This document shows, in pieces, positions 6,816-13,496 of a DNA stretch of 20,611 nt. Source of the DNA: an uncultured Treponema sp. (lineage in GTDB: Bacteria; Spirochaetota; Spirochaetia; Treponematales; Treponemataceae). The position numbers and the translations under genes were made by a program. A model generated the notes under the pieces. The model worked only from the letters and a program-made list of their open reading frames with translations, was not told the DNA's origin and did not search any database. The first letter of the stretch is position 1. The number at the start of each line of letters is the position of its first letter. Location of the stretch: NCBI GenBank assembly GCA_937893155.1, contig CALBGU010000014.1, positions 1-20,611 on the forward strand, read 5' to 3'.

Positions 6816-8018
6816 CTAGTTCTTCATCTGGCTCATCACACCTACCACAGCACCACCAATCCAAGATACGACTGACACAGGAATCGTTACTCCAGTACCG
6901 ATAACACCAACCACGCCAGCAGTGTAAGCCGCATCTGCAGAAGCGGAACGCGATACAGCCATCGTGTTGTCAAAATGCTCGATTGATTCTCTTTTCACAA
7001 CGGCGGTTTCAGGAGTAATAAAAGCAGAGCCTGTTTCCTGTTCGATTTTCTTCACGGTGATTTTATTGTCCGTAAACGGCAGATGATATTCGGGATAATA
7101 CGGCACAGCGTTATTTGCTTTTGCATCCTCAAATTTTTTGTGAGCGGACTTAAAACTCGGCATAAGCCAATACGTTTCGTCTTTGCCAAACCCGCGTCCG
7201 CCTGTCAGTAACTGATAACCGCCTGCAAAATTGATAAGCGCGTAACCTGCGCATTTTAGCATATTCCACGCCGCCGAACCTGCTATCACAAACGGTTTTC
7301 CCGCAATCGAATAAAAAATGTATTTTTGATTCGGAGTGCTTTCCACGATAATCGATTCAAAAGATTCCTCGGTTTTATATGATTTTCCAGCATCTTCCGA
7401 TACAACGTCAGATTTTGACGAAAGAACCTTTGGAAGCGTCATTGCCAAAATGCTGTCAAAAAACACTTCATCGTCGTCTGAAAACGTGTCTCCGCTAAAT
7501 TTTTTCCCGTCATCGTCAGAAACGACAGCACCTCTATCATTTACAAAAAACTGCTTGCGCCCGATTACCGTTGCAAAAACTTTTTGCTCCGCGCTCACGT
7601 CATCGCCGTTCTCGGCTACAACTTCCGCAAACACAGTTTCCACCAGAGAATATTCAATTTCTGTATTTTCTTTCCCAGAAGCAACCGTTTTTTTTGCCAC
7701 AAAAGAATGTGCCTTCCAGCGACCAGTGCTTTTTCTTTCGCCAGCTTTCCCTGTCATATTCACCGCAGAATCTGTCTGTATGTAGCCTGCGTCGGACAAA
7801 TCATAGTAAAATGTTGTTTTCGTACCTTTGAGTTTCTCGCCCTGAAGAGTTCCGTCTTCAGCTTGATGGCGCAAAACTTCGCGATAATTTTCAGAAACGA
7901 GAACACCATCTTCATACAGTTTGTCATTTGTGCGAGAGTAAGTTCTTGTACTCACACAAGATGAAAACAGAGCCACAATAATCCCCGCCATAAATACAAA
8001 AACGCAATTTTTTTTCAT
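6816..8018 (-). CDS. Lipoprotein of unknown function with a glycine-rich hydrophobic C-terminus
   Basis: 400 residues. The lipobox is LFSSC (Cys 21). Its ATG overlaps the stop of the preceding lipoprotein gene (ATGA at 8015-8018), so the two are translationally coupled. The body mixes charged strands (GTKTTFYYDLSDAGYIQTD) with a section FVIAGSAAWNMLKCAGYALINFAGGYQLLTGGRGFGKDETYWLMPSF. The last 35 residues (AAYTAGVVGVIGTGVTIPV...GGAVVGVMS) are hydrophobic and glycine-rich, like a membrane hairpin. I do not recognise the family. Its place in the operon suggests an envelope complex with the LPP20-type and CsgG-like proteins. Confidence 0.7.
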   Translation of the reverse strand: MKKNCVFVFMAGIIVALFSSCVSTRTYSRTNDKLYEDGVLVSENYREVLRHQAEDGTLQGEKLKGTKTTFYYDLSDAGYIQTDSAVNMTGKAGERKSTGRWKAHSFVAKKTVASGKENTEIEYSLVETVFAEVVAENGDDVSAEQKVFATVIGRKQFFVNDRGAVVSDDDGKKFSGDTFSDDDEVFFDSILAMTLPKVLSSKSDVVSEDAGKSYKTEESFESIIVESTPNQKYIFYSIAGKPFVIAGSAAWNMLKCAGYALINFAGGYQLLTGGRGFGKDETYWLMPSFKSAHKKFEDAKANNAVPYYPEYHLPFTDNKITVKKIEQETGSAFITPETAVVKRESIEHFDNTMAVSRSASADAAYTAGVVGVIGTGVTIPVSVVSWIGGAVVGVMSQMKN

Positions 8019-8872
8019 TCGGTTGCCTCCTTTTCAGCTTCACTACCCGCACTTGCTTCCCGAAAACTCCTGTATTTCATAAGTTCTGCTTCCGATTTGC
8101 CTGTGTATACGTTTTTGCTCTTGTTTTCCTTTGGCGAAGAGGATACCGATGATTCTACTTCTTCGATTTCCGTTTCTGTTGTTTCATCAATCTTTTTGAT
8201 GTCAGAGCCTTGAATCACCAGATAATCAATGCCTGCGCTAAAATTTGCTTCAAGAGCCTTGATAGCCTTTTCATTACCTTCTGTAATTCCTGAAGCCGTG
8301 GCTGGATAAGGCACAACCGTATCCTGTTTTTCTGATGACACAAAACCACATCGCACATACGGTTTATCAGTGCTAGAAACAAATAATTGCATATCATCGC
8401 TGTATTCATACACAAAATCGAACGAAACAAATGTTGATGTTATCTTTCCGCTTTTCTTTCCTATGAAAAGCCAATAATCGCGCAAAATAATCGCATCATA
8501 TTCTTTGCCTAGCTCTGCTTTATACGAAACAGAACGAAACGTCTTTTCCAAAAGCGCATTTTGCATCTGCACAAGCAATTTCGGGTCAGAATCAACAGCT
8601 GCAGTTTTATTGCGATATTTGACCAAAGCCGCAGAATTCGCTTCAAGCATTTCAAGCGTCTTTCGCGTGTTTATTGTGTCAAGAACAAGCACGTCCCATT
8701 CTGCCAAATCCGCGCTGGAAAAATGCACTTTTTTAATAGGCGCATCTTCAAATGATGCAACTTCCCCCGAAAAATCTTCATATTCAACCGCGGTTGAAAC
8801 GCACGATGTCATAAAAAGAGCAACAACAAGCATTGCCGAAGTTACCGCTATTAAGGAACAAAATTTCTTCAT
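8015..8872 (-). CDS. Lipoprotein of unknown function
   Basis: 285 residues. The lipobox is FMTSC (Cys 24). The mature part has KVHFSSADLAEWDVLVLDTINTRKTLEMLEANSAAL, then MQNALLEKTFRSVSYKAELGKEYDAIILRDYWLFIGKKSG, and a strand-rich middle part; the C-terminal 60 residues are charged and probably disordered (ETEIEEVESSVSSSP...). Alternating strands and helices allow a TolB-N/CsgG-like fold, but no signature decides it. Both ends overlap neighbours by ATGA: 8869-8872 with the gene before and 8015-8018 with the gene after, a tightly coupled operon. Confidence 0.7.
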   Translation of the reverse strand: MKKFCSLIAVTSAMLVVALFMTSCVSTAVEYEDFSGEVASFEDAPIKKVHFSSADLAEWDVLVLDTINTRKTLEMLEANSAALVKYRNKTAAVDSDPKLLVQMQNALLEKTFRSVSYKAELGKEYDAIILRDYWLFIGKKSGKITSTFVSFDFVYEYSDDMQLFVSSTDKPYVRCGFVSSEKQDTVVPYPATASGITEGNEKAIKALEANFSAGIDYLVIQGSDIKKIDETTETEIEEVESSVSSSPKENKSKNVYTGKSEAELMKYRSFREASAGSEAEKEATE

Positions 8873-9102
8873 TCAGCATCCTTCTTCCTAAAAAAATCTA
8901 CCAATTTCGCAATACCTTTTTCGCCGCGAAACACCTTCTTCACCTTGCCGCGCTCAACAATCCACGCCGACGGAATCGACGGAATATTGAATTCATCAAG
9001 CCGCTCCACAAACTCCCAACCGTCATCGCACTTTTTTACAAGGTCGTGCCAAAAGTACGGATTTTCCGTTCTGTATGTTTCATACGCTTCTCCTAAAAGC
9101 AA
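8869..9102 (-). CDS. Truncated thioredoxin-like ORF with a doubtful 5' end
   Basis: Up to 77 residues from a TTG at 9102. The part EFNIPSIPSAWIVERGKVKKVFRGEKGIAKLVDFF matches the C-terminal half of a thioredoxin fold, including the cis-proline loop (SIPS) and the last strand and helix, but the N-terminal half with a CxxC active site is missing. The stop overlaps the next ATG (ATGA), supporting real translation. However, the only good ribosome binding site (AGGAG, 9090-9094) serves an ATG at 9083 in another frame, which stops after 15 codons. Either a frameshift or deletion has damaged the gene, or the weak TTG is used. It is probably a remnant that still couples the operon. Confidence 0.5.
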   Translation of the reverse strand: MLLGEAYETYRTENPYFWHDLVKKCDDGWEFVERLDEFNIPSIPSAWIVERGKVKKVFRGEKGIAKLVDFFRKKDAE

Positions 9103-9106
9103 AATT

Positions 9107-9162
9107 CACACTATAGTGTGTCTTAATACTTAAAATTATACACTATATTTCTTATTTTTCAA
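9107..9162 (-). promoter_or_regulatory. Envelope-operon promoter with a palindromic operator
   Basis: On minus, TTGAAA (9157-9162) and TATAAT (9135-9140) are 16 bp apart. A perfect 14-bp palindrome, CACACTATAGTGTG (9107-9120), starts just after the predicted transcription start. Partial copies of the motif (ACACTATA at 9140-9148, ACACACTATT at 9181-9190) continue toward the divergent XRE gene at 9210, its likely repressor. The promoter and palindrome are seen; the regulator assignment is inferred. Confidence 0.65.
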
Positions 9163-9209
9163 CACAAAATTTATTTGTATACACACTATTTTTAGTAAAA
9201 ATAAACTAT

Positions 9210-9485
9210 ATGAAAATTGAAGAGCAGGAAAAATATGTATACACGCGGCTCAAACAGGAACGCGAAAAGTGCCAAATGTCGCAGCTGGAATTGTCGCTTG
9301 AGTCGGGCGTATCGCAAAATATGATTACTTATATAGAAAACGGCAAGCGCACGCCGTCGATTACCACCATTCTAAAACTCTGCGACGCGATGAAAATCAG
9401 CCCGTCTGTGCTTTTTTTCAGCGCAGAAGACGAAAAACTCACCGCAAAAAAATTGATTTTGGATTTAGTTCAAAGATATATGTAG
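9210..9485 (+). CDS. XRE-family helix-turn-helix transcriptional regulator
   Basis: 91 residues. The helix-turn-helix domain spans about residues 12-69 (YTRLKQEREKCQMSQLELSL, then SGVSQNMITYIENGKRTPSI, then LKLCDAMKISPSVLFF), a standard Cro/CI layout. The short C-terminal helix (LTAKKLILDLVQRYM) may dimerise. No Shine-Dalgarno sequence precedes the ATG at 9210, and the ATG at 9235 that follows AGGA is out of frame, so the stated start stands. It is divergent from the lipoprotein operon and faces the CACACTATAGTGTG operator, suggesting control of both directions. The stop is followed by the second copy of the 123-bp repeat. Confidence 0.88.
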   Translation: MKIEEQEKYVYTRLKQEREKCQMSQLELSLESGVSQNMITYIENGKRTPSITTILKLCDAMKISPSVLFFSAEDEKLTAKKLILDLVQRYM

Positions 9486-9509
9486 ATTTCCCATGCCCGT
9501 ATAGCTTCG

Positions 9510-9632
9510 TGTTATAAAACGTCAGTGTCATTATCGCGCTTGACGTGATAAACTTTCGCCGTAATCCAATGCAGAGATAACAAGGGGTTTAAGCCCCTTG
9601 CTGCAGCAAAAGTTTTTAGTTTCCAAACAGGT
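9510..9632. repeat. Dispersed 123-bp repeat, copy 2
   Basis: The partner of 3549-3671, in the same orientation. Here the central palindrome reads CAAGGGGTTTAAGCCCCTTG and the ACGTCA/TGACGT pair is perfect over six bases. It lies between the stop of the XRE gene (9485) and the 41-bp array, where two convergent transcripts meet. Part of an ORF on minus (9512-9694) overlaps it, but I judge that frame accidental. Confidence 0.65.
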
Positions 9633-9683
9633 ATTGTCTGTGAAAAAATAAACACGAGGAAACGCCGCCGCATTTTTTCTCGC

Positions 9684-9864
9684 CGTTTCCTCAAGGAAAT
9701 TGTCCGCTTTTTCTTCAGGCAGTTCGTTTCCTCAAGGAAATCATCTTCCCTTAAAATAGGATTGACGTTTCCTCAAGGAAATTGCCTTCTTTTTTTTCTG
9801 GCAAGCCGTTTCCTCAAGGAAATTGCTTCCTTTTTTTTCTGGGAGCGCGTTTCCTCAAGGAAAT
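9684..9864. repeat. Tandem palindrome array, 41-bp period
   Basis: Five identical 17-bp palindromic units CGTTTCCTCAAGGAAAT begin at 9684, 9725, 9766, 9807 and 9848, exactly 41 bp apart. The four 24-bp linkers differ but share a TGCnTCC-T-rich-CTGGnAG plan, and several can pair end to end (TGCC/GGCA at 9783-9801; GCTTCC/GGGAGC at 9825-9846). Degenerate half-units occur on both sides (9656-9683 and 9865-9888). The array lies just after the stop of the LptD-like gene and opposite the end of the XRE gene. Related linkers and the short repeat exclude a normal CRISPR. Together with copy 2 of the dispersed repeat it fills the 417-bp gap 9486-9902. Confidence 0.85.
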
Positions 9865-9902
9865 GACTTCCCTTGCCTTCTGGGAGAGGGGTCAGGTGAA
9901 GT

Positions 9903-12900
9903 TTACGGGTTCAGTTCCCATTCGCCGTATTTGTCTTCGATGGTGGTTTTCATCGCGCCCATCGGACGCCACGCCACGCTAATCGTGAAGTACGGGCTGA
10001 AATCGTAATATTTTTTGCTCGTCGTGTCATCGGTGAGCAAGCGCGGCTTGAGCGTCAGAGAACTTGAAATATCCCAGTCGTGCAGGTCGTGCGTAATCGT
10101 CATTTTGAGGCTCTTGAGCTTAAAGCCAGACGCGCGGCGTTTGTTCTCGTCGTCAAAGCGGAATGAATCGATGAGGTCTTGCACGGGATTTGTTTCGCCC
10201 GCCATTCTAAATTCGTGGCTCGAATACTGCTGTACATAGCGGAAAATCACGTCGTTGCGGCTTTCGGACGAGAATGTGAGGTCAAAGAAATCTTCCACGT
10301 GGAATGTGATAGACGGCACAAATGTAAAATAACTCGATGTGGGGCGCTGATAGTCATAGACGATGCTCGAAGAGAGTGCAGGCGCGAACGAAATGCGGTT
10401 TTTCCAGCGGCGGAACGTTTTTTTGCTGCTCGCATACGCAAGAGAAAGCTGCTTGGGCAAAAATTCCTTTTCGGTGTAATACGCCCAGCCCTTTGCGTTG
10501 CCGCTGTCGTCGAACTGCATATACGAGCCGTACATATAGCTCATCGTGTAGGCAAGTTGAAAATCCCACGCCGTCAGCGAAACCTGCAAAGAATCCTTGT
10601 ACCAGTCTTCAAGGTCAAAATTGAACGATTCGGAAAGTTTGAGTTTGCTCGAAAACGCGGAAAACGTGAGCGATTGCTGAAAATCCTCTTTTACCCATAC
10701 TTCTGTGTCTTCGTCGTATTTCACGCCCGTGGCGGCGGTCAGCGTGGTGTACGGAAAGCCCAAGGTGAGCGTGCCCGTGTATTCGTCGGTTACCGGCGGC
10801 AGCGTGGAGCCAAGCGACAGTTTTTGCGAAAAACTCCCCTCCTCGCTTGCAAGGTCAACGGTGAGTTTGTTCGCCGTAACACATTCGTCGTCGGAAAGGT
10901 CGAGCGTGAGATATTCCCATTCGGGCTTTTCCGCGTTGCCGATGAAGTTCGTGCGCACGATTTTGACGGTGGAAGCATACGTTGCGCCCGTGTTTTTAAA
11001 ATACGGATTATAGAAAAACGGCTTGTATGAAACGCTGTTGTCGTTCTGCACGTCGAGTTTGCGCGCGGCGTAGTCGGTCGCCTTGACGGTGGCGGCTGAA
11101 CTTTCGGTGTAGCCCGTCGAAGAATCGCCCGTGATGTTCAAATACGGGTGCTCTTGAAAGACGGGCGTAAACGTGAACGAGTTGGTCGCCGTAAACAGCG
11201 ATGTATCGTAAGAAAGCGCGCTGGTGAGCGTGGTGGGCGAGGTGAAATGCTGATAGGTCGATTTGTATTCGTTCCAGCTAAAATCGCTCGGCAGCTGCGG
11301 CGTGGCATACGTTACCTGCGAGGTGTAAACGGGCTTGATTGCATAGGAAAGCGCATAGTGCCACCCAGCAAACGCCGTCGTCGAAAAATTGCCCAGCGTG
11401 ATTTTCGGAAGCCCCGTTTCTTTTTCGATTTCGGCATCTTTTGCTTTCTTTTCCTCCTCGGCTTTCTCTTCTTCTTTTTTTTGCTTTTCCTCCTCCGTCA
11501 TCTCCTCGTCTGATTTTTCCTCTTCCGATTTTTCTTCTTTCTTCTCATTGTCTTTGTCGCTTTCAGAGCCGTCATCGACGCTTTCAGATTCTTCTTCCGT
11601 TTCCCCTTCCGCCGTGCCGCCAGAAGACGAGTTTAACTCGCTTATGATTGCAGGAGCGGTCAAGCTGACGGGGAAAGAGGGGGCTTTTGAAGAAGATTTC
11701 TTGCTGCTCGAAGGCGGATACTCAAAAATCGTGCCCGAAATCGACAGCGAGAGTTTGAGCGGCGTAACGCTCGACGGATAGAAAAACTTGCGCTCGGGGC
11801 TGTAGGTGCCCAGATACGCGGTGTCGTAGGTGTCAAGGGTGCTGTCGGTGAACGCGGTGTTGTTGACCGCCGTAAACACCGCCGAAGCCGTCAGCGATGA
11901 AAGCGAAAACTCCGTCAGCCACGGATTCACCATCGACGGAATCGGCGTTTTGTAGCTTCCCGCGATGTTCCAGTTGAACGACGAAATCACATCGCTGTCC
12001 TCGTCTTCTTCGTCGTCCGAAGTGTCGGTGTCGCCTTGCATTAAAAAGGAAATCCAGTCCATCGTTTCGCTTCGGTCTTGGAAATCCTTCTTGAAATACG
12101 GGTCTGAATACACGGGGATTGATACCGAAAGCGAAAACGGGTTCGCGACGGTGAGCGCGAGGTTCGACGCATAGCGAAACTGCGAATTGTAGCCCAAGAA
12201 ATACGAGCGGTCGCTATGGCTTTCGCCTTTGATTAAATCGCCGACGGTTGCGGGCGCGGAAGTGACATACGATTGATTTGAAGAGCCTGTTTCAAAAATC
12301 GTCGCGGATTTTGCAAGCTGGTAACTGAAATCAAACTCGGTCAGATAGCTCTCCGACGGGGCAAGCGCGGTATCAAAGCCAACCAGCCAGCCCAAGTTTG
12401 TATAATAATCCGCCTCTATTTTGGCATAATGCGATGTATCGCCCGTAAAATCCGCGTCCAGATTGTGCAGAACCAAGCCTTCGCGCACTTGCTCCTTGAG
12501 CGCGCCCGTGTTCACAAAGCTCAAATAGCTCGTATCGCCGTCATCGCTCGCTTCTTCCTTGCCCTTTCTGCCGTACAGATAGGTCGTCGTCTGAAAAAAG
12601 TATCCCTCGCGGCTTCGGTAGCCTAACACGGGGTGAAAAATCAGCTCGTCCTTGGGGTAATAAAACGCAGGCAGATAGAGCACGGGGACTTCGCCCACAA
12701 AAATACGCGCGTTCAAAAAGGCGAACTCGCCGCCCGGGAGCAGCCAGATTTTGCTCGCCTTAATGCGCCAGTGCGGATTTTCGTCGTCGCAGAATGTGAG
12801 CGTGCCAGACTTAAACGTGATTGTGTTCGCCGCAGTTTTTCCAAACAAGTTCGAGATAACGATAAGCGTCGAGCCAGACGGCAAGTTTATCGCATCGCTC

Positions 12901-13331
12901 GAGGCTTGCACGGCGCGTCCGTTGTCAAAAATGCCCTCCATTGTCGCCGTGTTGAGCAGCAGGCTGTTCGCCGTTACGCTGTCGTTTTCGCCCGTCACGA
13001 CCGACACATTGCCGATTGCGTGCAAAACTTCGGTGCGGCGGTTGTAGTTCACTTCGTCGGCGCTAATCACGGATTTTTCTCCGTCCTTTTCCACGCTCAA
13101 CTGAACGCCCCCCGACAGATACAGATAATCGTCGCCCGAAACGTCGTCCTTGCGATACTCCGCCTTTTGCGCCCCGTCAATCGTTACGACGGTAACCGCC
13201 GCAGCAGTCGAGGGCTGTTTTTCTGTGGGCTGTTTTTCAGAAGGCTGTTCTTTAGCGTGCAATGACAGCGGAAAAGCAAAAAAGAGAATAATAAAAACTA
13301 TTTTTGAATACAATTTTTTCATTCTGGTCAT
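9903..13331 (-). CDS. LptD/OstA-like outer-membrane beta-barrel protein
   Basis: About 1,142 residues from the ATG at 13331; another ATG three codons later gives the same signal peptide (KKLYSKIVFIILFFAFPLSLHA). Residues about 50-190 are LptA/OstA-like (GGVQLSVEKDGEKSVISADEV, then TEVLHAIGNVSVVTGENDSVTANSLLLN). They are followed by the LptD-type junction HWRIKASKIWLLPGGEFAFL, then VPVLYLPAFYYPKDELIFHPVLGYRS, and a long strand-rich barrel. In other bacteria LptD inserts LPS, but treponemes studied so far lack typical LPS, so the cargo here may be another glycolipid. A strongly acidic and lysine-rich insert at about residues 573-639 interrupts the barrel. It is larger than E. coli LptD (about 784). 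It follows uvrA on the same strand. Confidence 0.85.
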   Translation of the reverse strand: MTRMKKLYSKIVFIILFFAFPLSLHAKEQPSEKQPTEKQPSTAAAVTVVTIDGAQKAEYRKDDVSGDDYLYLSGGVQLSVEKDGEKSVISADEVNYNRRTEVLHAIGNVSVVTGENDSVTANSLLLNTATMEGIFDNGRAVQASSDAINLPSGSTLIVISNLFGKTAANTITFKSGTLTFCDDENPHWRIKASKIWLLPGGEFAFLNARIFVGEVPVLYLPAFYYPKDELIFHPVLGYRSREGYFFQTTTYLYGRKGKEEASDDGDTSYLSFVNTGALKEQVREGLVLHNLDADFTGDTSHYAKIEADYYTNLGWLVGFDTALAPSESYLTEFDFSYQLAKSATIFETGSSNQSYVTSAPATVGDLIKGESHSDRSYFLGYNSQFRYASNLALTVANPFSLSVSIPVYSDPYFKKDFQDRSETMDWISFLMQGDTDTSDDEEDEDSDVISSFNWNIAGSYKTPIPSMVNPWLTEFSLSSLTASAVFTAVNNTAFTDSTLDTYDTAYLGTYSPERKFFYPSSVTPLKLSLSISGTIFEYPPSSSKKSSSKAPSFPVSLTAPAIISELNSSSGGTAEGETEEESESVDDGSESDKDNEKKEEKSEEEKSDEEMTEEEKQKKEEEKAEEEKKAKDAEIEKETGLPKITLGNFSTTAFAGWHYALSYAIKPVYTSQVTYATPQLPSDFSWNEYKSTYQHFTSPTTLTSALSYDTSLFTATNSFTFTPVFQEHPYLNITGDSSTGYTESSAATVKATDYAARKLDVQNDNSVSYKPFFYNPYFKNTGATYASTVKIVRTNFIGNAEKPEWEYLTLDLSDDECVTANKLTVDLASEEGSFSQKLSLGSTLPPVTDEYTGTLTLGFPYTTLTAATGVKYDEDTEVWVKEDFQQSLTFSAFSSKLKLSESFNFDLEDWYKDSLQVSLTAWDFQLAYTMSYMYGSYMQFDDSGNAKGWAYYTEKEFLPKQLSLAYASSKKTFRRWKNRISFAPALSSSIVYDYQRPTSSYFTFVPSITFHVEDFFDLTFSSESRNDVIFRYVQQYSSHEFRMAGETNPVQDLIDSFRFDDENKRRASGFKLKSLKMTITHDLHDWDISSSLTLKPRLLTDDTTSKKYYDFSPYFTISVAWRPMGAMKTTIEDKYGEWELNP

Positions 13332-13334
13332 TTT

Positions 13335-13496
13335 CTCTCTGCACATTGCACGAATATCGCTGCAAGCATTGCAAAGACATTCTTTGCAAGCCTGCACACA
13401 TATTCACTCAAGCCCTGCACAAACTCCCGTGCAAGCCTTGCTCTGCCTTTCACTCAAGGCTTACTCTACTATTCACTCAAGGCTTACTCCCCCAGA
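13335..13496. repeat. Degenerate tandem array, 23-bp period, between uvrA and the LptD-like gene
   Basis: Seven units of 23 bp (one of 24) start near 13335, 13358, 13381, 13405, 13428, 13451 and 13474. The last two share CACTCAAGGCTTACTC exactly; others are versions of TGCAAGCCTTGCAC, itself a near-palindrome. The array starts in the last codons of uvrA and runs to the ribosome binding region of the downstream gene, filling the whole space between them. It may modulate read-through or mRNA stability; this is inference. Confidence 0.55.

Noticed and set aside
9235..9485. Alternative start of the XRE gene at the ATG after AGGA
   Set aside because: That ATG is not in the frame of the helix-turn-helix protein.
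9512..9694. Minus-strand ORF across the 123-bp repeat
   Set aside because: The equivalent frame is broken by stops in the other repeat copy, so it is not under coding selection.
9684..9864. CRISPR array
   Set aside because: The repeat is only 17 bp, the 24-bp linkers are related to each other rather than unique, and no cas gene is in the window.
9643..9888. Second type III antitoxin RNA
   Set aside because: There is no ToxN-like gene nearby, and the conserved part is a simple palindrome instead of a pseudoknot.
10179..11030. Plus-strand ORF of 283 codons
   Set aside because: It is antisense to the LptD-like gene, very rich in Arg and Cys, and explained by codon bias on the opposite strand.
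12633..13265. Plus-strand ORF of 210 codons
   Set aside because: It is antisense to the N-terminal part of the LptD-like gene and has shadow-type composition.
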